From: Clavelina lepadiformis | Taxonomy: Eukaryota > Chordata > Ascidiacea > Aplousobranchia > Clavelinidae | DNA length: 64,000 nt | Direction of reading: 5' to 3' | Assembly (NCBI RefSeq): GCF_947623445.1 | Contig: NC_135244.1 | Location: 22,382,860-22,446,859, forward strand | Shown: positions 1 to 10,600 of the stretch, in pieces | How positions within the stretch are numbered: the first letter of the stretch is position 1 | How the letters are laid out: every line of letters starts with the position of its first letter | Notes under the pieces: model-generated | Database searches by the model: none | What the model was told of the DNA's origin: nothing | Seen by the model: the letters and a program-made list of their open reading frames with translations, nothing else | Made by a program: the position numbers and the translations under genes

Positions 1-1
1 A

Positions 2-307
2 AAAGCTGAAAATTACCAAGAATTGGTGGAAGATATGCTTTCCAAGTTGAAAGATTTAGGTGTGAAGACGAGTATCAAGGTTCACTATCTCTTCAGCCAC
101 TTAGATCGTTTTCCTGCAAACCTTGGTGATCTAAGTGAAGAGCAGGGAGAAAGGTTCCACCAGGACATTAAGGTCATGGAAGAGAGGTATCAGGGCAGGT
201 GGGATGCCCATATGATGGCCGACTACTGTTGGAGTCTCCAACGTGACTGCTTGGCTGCATCACATTCCAGAAAGTCGTACAAAAGAAAATGTATAAGCAT
301 CGACTAA
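2..307 (+). mobile_element. C-terminal end of a multi-copy element protein (FHQDI family), cut by window edge
   Basis: The frame is open from base 2 and stops at 305-307, so only the last 101 residues are visible. They include HYLFSHLDRFPANLGDLSE, GERFHQDIKVMEERYQGRW, HMMADYCWSL and a basic tail. I recognise this from a widespread family of uncharacterised, highly multi-copy proteins in arthropod and other invertebrate genomes, which behave like parts of a mobile element; the enzyme class is unknown to me. It lies upstream of the visible CatSper-like exons on the same strand, so it may sit in an intron of that gene. The following sequence to about 830 may be the element's non-coding tail (inference). 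Confidence 0.6.
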
Positions 308-1162
308 TTTTTTTGTATTACAGTAGCGGTATATGATTGATTAGCGTGCTTTGACAGCTTACTAAATGTACTTTGAGCGTTACTAAAAGTAGTGTTTGTG
401 CTTTGAAGTCGCCTGTTTTTGCGTTACAAAAATCTGTTGTTTACTGCTAACATCGCCTAAGTTTTATAATTTTTGCTTGATTTTCACATGAAACATGATT
501 CGCGTAAAGAAGGCTCTCTGTGTTAACGATTGCGTCTTTAACAATATCGCATCAGAAATAGAAGAATACTGTATGCACATGCTTGAAAAGACAGATATAG
601 ACTCATCAAAGTTGTAGTATAAAGAGAATTTTACCTATGTCAAAATTTGCGTATTTTTAGCACTTTTTGAAACAAAAATATGAAATATCTCAAAAACTAG
701 AGCCAATTCGGAAAAACTAATGCCATTTTTGGATTCAGCGACATAAAAATACCCTAAAACCGTTGAAACTTTCTTGGCACCAAAATGTGTGTTGACTAGT
801 GTTATTGTTCGGGGTTGAATTGAGTGACCACCATAAACACGTGTATTGTTCACTTTAAAGTCGATTCAAGCAATTTTATCCGGAACGTGCAAGAAATCGA
901 ATGCAAGTTGTCCAACTGGTATCGCTCTCGTGGAAGCTGAAGCCATCACTGATGATGGGATGGCAGCCTGCTTCCTGCCTGTCAGCCAGGTTGGTCAACA
1001 GACTTCTTCGCTGAATATTTTTCTTTCTTTTTTGAGGAACTTCTGTTTATGATCGTTATATAATTACTGTGATTTATTATTATTGCCTTGTTATGTTGTA
1101 ATTTTTATTTGATGATTATCCTTGGGATCTTAGTGTGACGGTTTTTTATCATGTTTGTTTAG
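308..1162. other. Gene-free stretch, probably element tail and intron
   Basis: No convincing exon was found. The part up to about 830 has the look of a conserved non-coding tail of the element at the left edge. A 68-residue open frame at 846-1052 (+) contains CPTGIALVEAEAITDDGMAA and looks coding-like, but it has no matched splice sites or start and I cannot assign it. Confidence 0.35.
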
Positions 1163-3149
1163 GTTCTCTATGTTAATGTCACGTGTCCAGTTGGGCTTCA
1201 TATCAGGATAAAGAATGATTCGTAAGTTTTTCAATTTTCGGAATCAAATTTTGGTGAAGTTAAGAAAAACTATGTATACGTATAGCGCTAAAGCATACCC
1301 AACCTAAAACCCATAATAGAGGAATAAATGATTATTATATGTAGAAAAAGTAAAATTTTCACCTATACTGTACTGGTATCAGAGTTTTGATAGTTTTTAT
1401 TTAATTATTTCATAATCTGAACTAGATTAACAGCTTTTGCAAAGGAAATTTATTTTTATATAATTGTTATTATGTAATTTATATTTTGCAACATGATATA
1501 ATGGTGTGGTGTGATGCAATAAAACTGGAAGCTAGAACTCTATAAACATGACTATCTTACTGTTTTGCAGTGTTTCTGGATGCAATCCTATCTTCTCTGG
1601 CCACGGTAAGATTGTTGTTGTTATTCATTTGAACGTTTTGTGTGCTTGTAAATCACAGACCCAAAATTTAGTTGAATGCTTAAATTATTAAAAGTAAAAT
1701 AAAAGAATTCCATCTTTTTTATCAATGAGATAAGCCATTGCACAACAGCTTTCTTAAACATGTCACCGGTAAGTAAGTCTTTAACATTTCAACCCTTTTG
1801 ATCTCTATGCAATGTAGACTGCTCATTCACCATCACTGAAGATGAGACGTTCTATCCAACGATCGACTTATACAGGTTCAATGAGTATTTGTACACGTTG
1901 GAAGACGACGTTAAATTTGTGGAAACTAACGGAAGGACAGGGTTCGAAATGCACAACAAGAATCTTATGCTCAAGGTTAGAGCAACTGAGCGCGTGCTTA
2001 AACTCTCAGAAGTATTTAGATTTTGTTTTCTTTGAACCAAAGATAGAGAATCGCTAAAGGGTATTTCCCAAACGCGAGAACATTTTTATAATGTTACATG
2101 CAGTTAAAATTGAATCAGCTAAAAATAATGTAATTATGCGGGACGTGTTTATTGAAGGCCTGTTATCTGTGCTCTCAATTTAAAGAAGTCAACTCAACTT
2201 CGGAAATGATTCTTCAGACGGCCCGCAGGTCATTGTTTGACGTCATCTTCATTTAAATAATTTGTGTTGTGAAACTATGCAGGACTAATTTTGTGAGACA
2301 TTTCTTTAGCCTAGGCCCTAGGCCCTATATGTTAAGGTTAAAATATAAAGCAATTCGGCTCATAGTACATTGTCTGTGCATTCTATATCGCCTTGCTAAC
2401 CCTGCGTAAGTTCGCTGTAAATGACAATGGTGATGTCTAGTTTGCCACTAATGAAAAATAACTGAAAGTGAAAATTAAACACAAATTAGTAAAAGCAAAA
2501 TAATGTTGTAAATTATCAGCGTCGACGAGTTAATCGCAAAGTAGTTCTCATATTTCAGCGCTTGCCCGTGCGAGCTTGCTCAATATGATCCATCTCGATG
2601 GACTGGGAATATTTCTTTTGAATACGCTGACTCAGCTCCCTCTGGCGCCCCCAACGACTTCGTGTTCAATGTGCAAGTGCTTGGCAACAGGTTAGCTGAT
2701 GTCTATGCCGTTGAAAGTGAGCAACGTTTTAATCAATTTGGTATTTTATCGTTTCAGTTTTTGTGATCTTCGAATGAGCTTCACCGTACGATTGATACCC
2801 GAACCATTGGTGTAAGAGCAATACGATATAAACATTTTGTATTTTATTCACCGAAATTGGAGTTATCGACATCTAACTTAAGTTGCTTTATGACAGCCAT
2901 AGAAGGCTCAATTACACAACTGTGTACAAGCGTGACGTGGATTTAATCATTTTCTTCCATATAATTATGTCGATGCTGCGTTTATCTATTTATTACGAAA
3001 TAATAGACATTGATTGTTCTTGCAGGCCTTTCATGTTGTGGGAAATCGTCGTAGTAATCATCTTTATCGTCATCACCCTCGTCGCTCTAGCGATTTCATA
3101 CCGCAACTATATCATCTACGTGAAAGCGACCAAGGAAAAACTCTCCTGA
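1163..3149 (+). CDS. CatSper channel accessory subunit, delta/epsilon-like (C-terminal exons)
   Basis: Visible exons are 1163-1221, 1571-1605, 1818-1975, about 2545-2690, 2758-2811 and 3026-3149, ending in TGA. They encode a cysteine-rich ectodomain end, one transmembrane segment (WEIVVVIIFIVITLVALAIS) and a short cytoplasmic tail. The order of landmarks (VTCPVGLHIRI, GCNP, FYPTIDLY, FVETNGRTGF, an ACPC cysteine pair, FNVQVLGN-FCDL, TM helix) matches the C-terminal region of CATSPERD/CATSPERE, which cap the sperm CatSper calcium channel. Phases agree at all joins except the 1975/2545 join, where the acceptor at 2545 keeps frame but adds five residues; a nearer acceptor at 2559 would not keep frame. 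N-terminal exons lie upstream of the window or beyond the element. A polyA signal is at 3159-3164. The family is recalled, not searched. Confidence 0.6.
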
Positions 3150-3158
3150 AACAATATG

Positions 3159-3164
3159 AATAAA
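3159..3164 (+). terminator. PolyA signal of the CatSper-like gene
   Basis: AATAAA lies 10 bases after the TGA of the last exon. The opposing gene's polyA signal is only 74 bases further on. Confidence 0.6.
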
Positions 3165-3237
3165 GCCATGCTTCTTACGTAACAAAGGGCAACACTGTGC
3201 GTATGTTTCTCTGTGTCTATGATCATTAGGACAATGT

Positions 3238-3243
3238 TTTTAT
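3238..3243 (-). terminator. PolyA signal of TTC9
   Basis: AATAAA on the minus strand, about 510 bases downstream of the TTC9 stop. It implies a 3'UTR that runs almost into the convergent CatSper-like gene. Confidence 0.45.
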
Positions 3244-3756
3244 TGAAGAAAGTTGGAATAGTGTTATGACAAAACGTAACCCGATATTGTTGTGATCACA
3301 TATAGGCTTAACCTTGGTAGCATTGCACTGTCCCACCGGTGGAAATGACGCTATTCGGCGGTGGAACGTAAACACCGTGTCAAAGTAACATATATAATCT
3401 CGTAAAAACAATGGCCAGTAATGAAAACAATCTCATAAAAACAAGAAATCTGGCATAAAGAGCGACAAAACAAGCTAAATTACACAATAAAACTCGATCG
3501 ATGTGACGTTGCATGTACTATACGTTTCTGTAGGCTACCGGATTTAGCCTGCGTTGTATGAATGTAAACTTGCGCACACTAATAACCGGAATTGAGGGTA
3601 GATGCATGCTACGTGGTCCTTTTGGTTCTTCAGTATAGTGACGTCATACCAGTAGGTCGACAAATATTTGGCAGAGAGTTTTTTTTCGAATTAGAGTTCA
3701 GCCTGGGCAGCTGTCAATCAACATGGCTTCAGTCAAAACCTGACAGTAATGTGACG

Positions 3757-6535
3757 TCACTTCTTTCCCTTACTTGCTTTGATGAGTTGATTCTCAACCA
3801 TTTGCAAATATTTCTTTATATTCAAATCTGCCAAAAAGGTCAAAGGTTAAATTTCTTTGTTACCTTTGATAAACCAAAATATTAGTAGATATGACAGTCC
3901 AATGAAATGCAGCTTGAGTAGAACGTAGAATTACGACAGTGACTGTTAACCTAAATCTTTTACCCATTGGTTCGTGCGAAAGGTCTTTGGCGCTCTGCAA
4001 ATAGAACCTCGATACTTCGTACTCTCTCAGGTAATAACAGGCCATTCCCGCCCTCGTTAGCGCCTTCACGTGGTCTTCTCTTATGTCGAGGACCTTGAGG
4101 CAGTATTCCTTGATTCTTCTGTACGGAACCCTCTCCTTGTGCATGAGGCATACTGACGTACAAAAAGTAATTTTTATGATAGTGATATCAGTTGATATAC
4201 TGAAATGACAGCAGCATGGTTCAATGCAACATCATGTGCATGTGCCGACAGCGCATTTGAGCTGTTGAATTTCTCAATATAAACTAACAACTACCGAGCT
4301 GTGAAAATCCTAAACCAAAATTTTGATTAAATTATTACGAGAGAAAGTGTTCAATTATGACGTTACAATAAAGGTCAACCAGGCGCCGCTTCACGCCCAT
4401 CTGAATTGAAACAAAGCAAAGGTGTCGAATTAACTTCAATGAACGGACGCACTCGAGGTTTCAAAGAAATTCGTGTTTATTAAACATTCACCACGCTCCA
4501 ATACCCGAACGTTTTCACGACCGGACCCCTTTATCGGCTCAATCAAAGCATTTCAATCGGAAACTTCTATTATGACGCCACTATTGCCTTCTATGATGTT
4601 AGAGTTAGCATTCAGCTTAAAAGTACGACAATGTTTTGAAAACGAAGCAAAGATGTTTTGGTTTCTTTCAGAATTCATTGTTACATATGATAGCTGTCAT
4701 AATGTACCATGAGTTGTCCGAACTCGATGGTCGGGAATCTCAAGGACCTTGATAGCGCAAAAACGACTCCGCGTTGAAGTTTTATTTTCAGCTGACGCCA
4801 ATCCTGTTGGGTTAGAATTAATGCAGGGAGTAAGTGCAGTTAAACTGCGCTCTGTCATTGTGAAGTTGTAACCAAGCATTGACGTTAAAGTTCCGTTCCA
4901 AGGCAATAGCTTGTATATCTTTGAGAGCTCTCCCTATTTCGTGGTTCCACTTTTTGAGACCAGTCCGTCGAAGGGATAATTTTCATTCAAGAGTTTTTCA
5001 CATTGTCCCGTTTAATCCATTCGCTCCTAACTATCCACTCAAGAAGTACGTAAGGGTCACTCGAGTTAAGCCTTTTGGTGACACTTCAACCGAAAGATTG
5101 CTCTATTATTTACAAACGGCGGCCGTTCTGGAATCCTATTTTATCCGGCATCAATTTGCAAGTTCCAATGCTCACATATCGCTGTTTAAAACGTCGTAGG
5201 TTGCAAAGCGTTAACCAATAAGCATCATTTCCCGCACATGAATTGTAATAATGAGAACTCTGAAACCGTTATGACTAATTAATAGCTTAGTGGTTGACTG
5301 CTGCTGATGTAACGTCATTTTATTATCTCTAACCCAGGTTTATTTAGTTTTAAAGGTTCGACAAACGACACGTTTATATCGCTTTGCAAAAACCACACTC
5401 GTTTGTCTATGGCCTTGGGTTTTTAACCCGAAGCCCGTGGACCACTTGAAATCCTATATACACGGGGGTTCGTAGTTTTCAAATATTCTTTATAGGCGTC
5501 CATGGCTAAAAGAAGTTAAAAACCACTGGTCTATAATAAACGGTTCTCACCCGCGAGATTGAGATAGCAATCTATCTCCACCGCTTCCTTGATGTCCTTC
5601 AGTTCATTCGGCATCACGCGTAGTGGCATCTTATCTTTGTCCATCGCCTCAAACTCCGCGTTCCACACCACACCCTCGTCTGGGTCCAATCCTGGACATG
5701 AGAAACATTTTCTGCACACTTTTGGACGATAAACGAGGTAGCAAACGTAATATTGCTTATTGCTATACTTGTAAGGAGGACACTGCTTGCAAATTTGTAT
5801 AGCAACTAACACTCCACCTGGTTTATAGAAAGCATTTCTCAGTGCGAAGGCGATTTCTATAAAGTACCTTTAATATGGAGCAGGGCTCGGTGAAAATATT
5901 TGGTCGCTTCCCTGTATTCCTTATGCTGTAGATCTTCCATTCCCTTGTTCTTCAGTTCCATCGCGATGCCCACCTTCGCCTTCATATCCTGTGGAATAAA
6001 ACTTGAACTTGAACGAAGTTGTGTGTGGTATGGACCGGTATAGCGTAAGCACGATTTTTGATTAACGTTTTGCGAGAAACAAAACGCGGTCGTAGACCAT
6101 TCCCTAAACTGAAGTAGCGTGTGTTGATGTGAACGTAGCGACACACACTTTAGATCTCACCTGGATGAAGTTTACTTTGGGCTTCCTGACAGTCGCTGGG
6201 TGGTTGGGGTCCTCGTACGCTGCCCTGTTCGTGATCACCGCTGTCTTGCATCGAAATTCGCGTTTTACCACATCGAACAACCCCACTTTACCCCCCGCCT
6301 GCTCGTCAAGGTCACCCGACGTCACTAGCAGTTCGTCGTCGTCATCGTCGTCGTCATGGTAACGACGGTGCGATTTCTGAATGACCGGTGCGAAAGTCGG
6401 GGCTTGTGCAGGTTCCACAACCGATACCTCGGGCACCGATTCCCGGATTGACGTCATACTTTCAGGCCATTGTTGCGTCATTCTCGAACTAGTGCTCGGA
6501 GTCGGACTACTTGAAGTCTCACTCGGGGTTGGCAT
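3757..6535 (-). CDS. TTC9: TTC9-type tetratricopeptide-repeat protein, complete, 5 exons
   Basis: Exons in transcript order: 6535-6161, 5988-5868, 5691-5551, 4152-3964, 3827-3757; all joins are GT-AG and in phase, giving 298 residues. The TPR core is clear: AMELKNKGMEDLQHKEYREA, YFHRALLHIKG, AVEIDCYLNLA, YRRIKEYCLKVL, HVKALTRAGMACYYLREYEV, and a C-terminal helix NIKKYLQMVENQL. This follows vertebrate TTC9 block by block (about 220 residues in human). TTC9 proteins are cytosolic TPR adaptors; TTC9A is reported to bind tropomyosin. The first exon adds a roughly 125-residue, low-complexity Ser/Thr/Pro-rich N-terminus with a run of seven aspartates (GAC/GAT repeats near 6332-6358), not expected in the family. 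Start chosen as the first ATG of the open exon. Confidence 0.9.
4484..5200 (+). other. Coding-like sequence inside TTC9 intron, unrecognised
   Basis: On the strand opposite TTC9, the 1.4-kb intron between exons 3 and 4 holds several separate open stretches with protein-like composition, e.g. near 4500-4640 (SIGNFYYDATIAFYDVRVS), near 4790-4870 and near 4885-4970 (VKVPFQGNSLYIFESSPYF), and a 106-residue open frame at 4879-5199. They lie in different frames. I could not assign them to a family or a working gene; an old gene copy or element remnant is the likeliest reading. Confidence 0.3.
5413..5528. mobile_element. Short hAT-like MITE in TTC9 intron
   Basis: The right end read inward is CAGTGGTTTTTAACTTC and the left end CCTTGGGTTTTTAACCC, resembling hAT terminal inverted repeats. 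Flanks GTCTATGG (5405-5412) and GTCTATAA (5529-5536) look like an imperfect 8-bp target duplication. At 116 bp it cannot encode a transposase. Confidence 0.5.
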
Positions 6536-7627
6536 CTTGCAGATGTTTTATCTATATTCAACCCGACCCTGTAGTGGAGTTACTTGCTACTAGGTTGCCT
6601 TGATACTTCCCTATTAAGCTTAATCAGTATTTGTTCAGGCTTATACAGAAATCTATAGAAAATCTCTCTTGCCAAGGATCCTGCTTTTGAATACCATTAT
6701 AAACAGTCAGTGAAAAATATTGTGGAGTCACTTTGAAGCAAAAGTTTATTGGTCTACCGACTGGAGTCTCACGCCGAACTTTGCATCTTCAATAACTGCG
6801 AGATTCGTAGAACGATAAGTTGAATTATACAAGTTAAATTATACTGTTAAACTCATACAACTAAAGCTGAGTTGGTAAAATTTACTGCAGCAAACTCTCT
6901 GATGTTCTTACCATCGATACAGTATCTACAGGTGAGAGCTGTAGCCTACTCACTAGCACTGGTATTCTGTTTATCTTCTTCGTCTTATATTCTCTGAACC
7001 GGGATTTAAATGCTTTGTCCCGTTTGTTTCGGACACAGTATTCAATTGCAGACTCTTTGCTTCGAAACAACCTGATCTCTCACCGCGTCGCTCATTTGAT
7101 CGCTTTATGACGTAGACAATAGCGATAGCTGAAGAAAAAATGCCCGCTTTCCAAGGGTTGAACGTCAGTATTGTGTGGGAAAATGGCGTTGACGAAATTT
7201 TGATTGTAGGGCAGAAATATCTTTCGTATACTGTGCAAATTCTATTATGTAATGTATAAATAAGTATTGACGTTTTGTTTTAACGTAGTTGGCAAAGAGT
7301 GGCACCGCCAGAACGTTCCATGGCTTTTATTTGCTGCCAATAAACCGATAAGTCTTTTTTATTAAACCAAAACGCTACAAAAATAAATATAACACTCAAT
7401 CACAGGTACAGTAAGTAAGTGCATAAGTCCAGCATCTGGCAAGTGCATAAGTCAGAGACAAAAAAAAACGGTATTTGAAGCACATTTGCTAAAAATTGGA
7501 TTACGCTTCGTACCTTCATTGTCGTGGTGTTGATGAAATGAACAATTGAGAAAACATTAAATCATAAAAATTGTTCAAAAACTACTCAGTCTCAGGATTC
7601 CAACTACATCTAATTCTAAAATCCTCA
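6536..7627. other. Intergenic: TTC9 promoter side and 3'UTR of scaffold copy A
   Basis: No supported exon. The TTC9 5' flank lies on the left. A minus-strand polyA signal (TTTATT on plus) at 7326-7331 is about 300 bases past the stop codon of scaffold copy A and probably ends it. A 62-codon minus frame at 6882-7070 has no supporting features. Confidence 0.5.
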
Positions 7628-10600
7628 TCAATCGTTGTGAACCAAATCGACCAACTTGTCAGTGTATTCTCGTAGGAGGGAAAACACCAAGCTATCTTCA
7701 GATAATTTCTCATCAAGGCTGTTCGTCCCGGTTTGAACTTCTACTGCACTAACCAACTTCAGTTCCCCGATTCTCGAATAAATTCCTCTGAAAGCACCGA
7801 TCATTTCTATGACGTCACTTTCATTCCCGCCATTAACCTACGAAAGTAGTTTTGTTACGTCAGTGCTATTTAACAAAGAAATCTATTCACAACAGACGAG
7901 CACGTCGAGTCGTACTTTATTAAAACAGCACTGGGAGACACTGACAACAGCAATAGTGTTTTTTTTTTCATGCTGCACCCAGGAAAGTTAACGGGAACTA
8001 ATCAGTCAACTTTATCAAAAGTCGTTAACATTTCAGTCACCAACCAACGCAGGTGAAATTAGGACTTCCAGGCTGAATAAACATAGAAAGTGTGAAATCA
8101 ATACCTCGCTTTCGTAAACATGCACAGCACGATCAAAGGCGTGAAGCATTTGGTCCTTTGCTGCTTTAAGCTCAGAAGGTTCATCCAATGACGATGGACC
8201 TGAAATGACGTCATCAACCGAGTTGATGTTGTCACCTACCATGTCCATTGAAGTTTCATCACCTGGTGAAGGACTTGAAACGACGTCATCATCTACCACG
8301 TCATCAAGTGAGTTGATGATGTCGTCTACTATCTCCAAGCAGTCTCGTCGTACTTCTCCTGCGTCATCACCTTGAGTCTTGTTTCATTAAAAATTGCAAT
8401 TGTTCAGTAATTTTAAAAGTGTTGTTTGATCTATAATTGTACGTTAATGTGCCATGTTAACAATGATCTTAGCACACTCCACGCGGAAATTATTCACAAT
8501 CTATATTATTTCATCAACAATTACAGCCACTACCTGCTGTGTTATGGGCTCCTGCATCACGACTTTAAACTCTATGTCAATCTGAGATTCACTCAAGGGC
8601 TTAGATTGAGCGATACTCGATGAGGATGAAGGATATTCATCATCTTCTTCAGAGGTTTCATCTTTTGTTGGAATGCTTGGGACATTCTCTGCAGGGATTG
8701 AATTTATTGGAGGTTCTTCCTCGATCTTTTCATTCCGCTCCTCCAGATACGTCGAAGTCCACACGAACACACATGTGCCCGCTGTCGAGATCAGCCGATC
8801 TTTGAGGTCAAAGGTCAAGCTGCTTATAGAAGCAGAATGGCTGTTCAAATCATGTAAGCACCTTTTAGAATCACTTATACCTGCGAAGTGATAAGGATTA
8901 GCCGTAACGCATAAGATAACATGGTTATCATATATTGTCAACATACAGTTTGTAGCATGGTAAACACCATTATTAGATATATTTACAGTAATATCAATAC
9001 CTACTGGAAGCAACATGCGTAGCATTCTGGGGGTTATAGTGACGCTCATATACCTTAAGTTGTGTAGAAAGTCTTGGACAAGTCTACTCACCAGGACTCA
9101 AGCTTAATATATAGATGTGATGGTTTCCACACGCCACAGCCACAATCGTCTTGCCGCTGTCGACTGCCAACTGAAATACTCTACTGGCGCAAGAATTTGT
9201 CTTAAATGAACGCTGCCATACGCCACCAGGGATGCTGTATTCGTGGATGGAACTAGCGCATCCAACTAGGATGGATTCCCTGTTCCAAAATATGCTTTTC
9301 AATATACAAAGTAATTTAGGAGATATCTATTAAATGAAAGTGCATAGGTCCTAGCCAATACAAGTGGTGTGTACAAAAGTAGTTCGAAACTTCATTTAAC
9401 CCACTTACTCCAGGAGAGCAATATCTGTCAACGAATCTCTATGGGATCTAAAAATTTCCTTGCTGTCCAGTTCCCCATCTCCGTCTGAGAGCGAGCAGAA
9501 ATACAGGCCGTGATCTGCTCCACACGTGATGAGTATAGTCTGGGAAAAGTTTCGGGACATGAGAGATAGGAAACTCGACTTTGCGCTAAATATCTGCTGG
9601 ACGTACTTTTTCACCGCATTGAACAAACTTGACCGATGCTACGGCCGCGCTGTGGCATCTAAGCAAAAAATTCCTCCGTGTGAATTCATCGTAATTCACA
9701 CTAACTTTTCCATTGTGACCTCCACAAGCAAGCATGTTGCTGTTTACCGCGTAATCCGCACAAAGAACACCGGTCTGTTGAATACGATGTGTCTTGCGGT
9801 GCTCGAACGCTTCAAGTTCAAACACACTGCACAAGAAAGTGCAACAGTTTACTTTAAACGTGATGTTGGCTTCCAAGCTTGGTACAACATTAAGGTAAAA
9901 TAACTAAGAACATTGAACGCTTTCTACAGAACGCCTATTGCGAAACCTACTGCACGAATCCTACTTTATCCCCGACAGCTAAATTCTTCCCATCATCTCG
10001 AATACACATCGGGTGGTGTTCCAACACAGAAGATCCTTCAGGGATATCACTTTGTCTCACGTGACTCTCTACGTTGATGACTTTATGTAGATCCTTTTGC
10101 CAGCAAGAAAAGTTGTATGTAGAAAGTTTTTGAATTTATGTGCCGCAACCCGCACTAGCCTATACTTACAACAGTCTTGTTCCTTGCTTGCCACGCCATG
10201 ACCTTTCCATTGTCACCACAAGTCAGAAAAGAATCTTTGGGGAGGGAGTTTAACTTGCTAGTGGATGGCATCACCTGATTGCGATAACAAAAGATAAATT
10301 CTTAGTTGCAAGATCTTTAGCAACCATCAAGTATATTCGTGAAATAGTTAGTGTTTTATTATTGAGCTAGTAACCAGCAGCCTTAATCATAACCAGTTCG
10401 TAAATGGCGAGCACCTGAACAGAACTCTATAATAAAACAATTAGAGTATTTATAAATGTTTTGGTAATCTAATTACAACATTAGAAGCAGTTGGATCGAG
10501 TTAATGCAAAAACAAACATACCACAACGTCACAGACATGTGAATTATGAAAGTCGGATTGAGAGTAAATGCGCGGGCTCATGATGTCAGACAAATCGAAC

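Noticed and set aside
1744-1765. 20-base segment with acceptor-like and donor-like flanks inside a CatSper-like intron
   Set aside because: Skipping it joins 1605 directly to 1818 in phase and restores the conserved cysteine; including it breaks the frame.
3661-3720. Alternative last exon of TTC9 after a CAG in this stretch
   Set aside because: Gives an unrelated six-residue end with a weak pyrimidine tract; the 3827-3757 exon has a strong acceptor and the expected C-terminal helix.
6129-6362. Plus-strand open frames over TTC9 exon 1 with a serine run
   Set aside because: Antisense shadow of the poly-Asp coding repeat.
8426-8891. Plus-strand open frames
   Set aside because: Antisense to the 8534-8880 exon of scaffold copy A.
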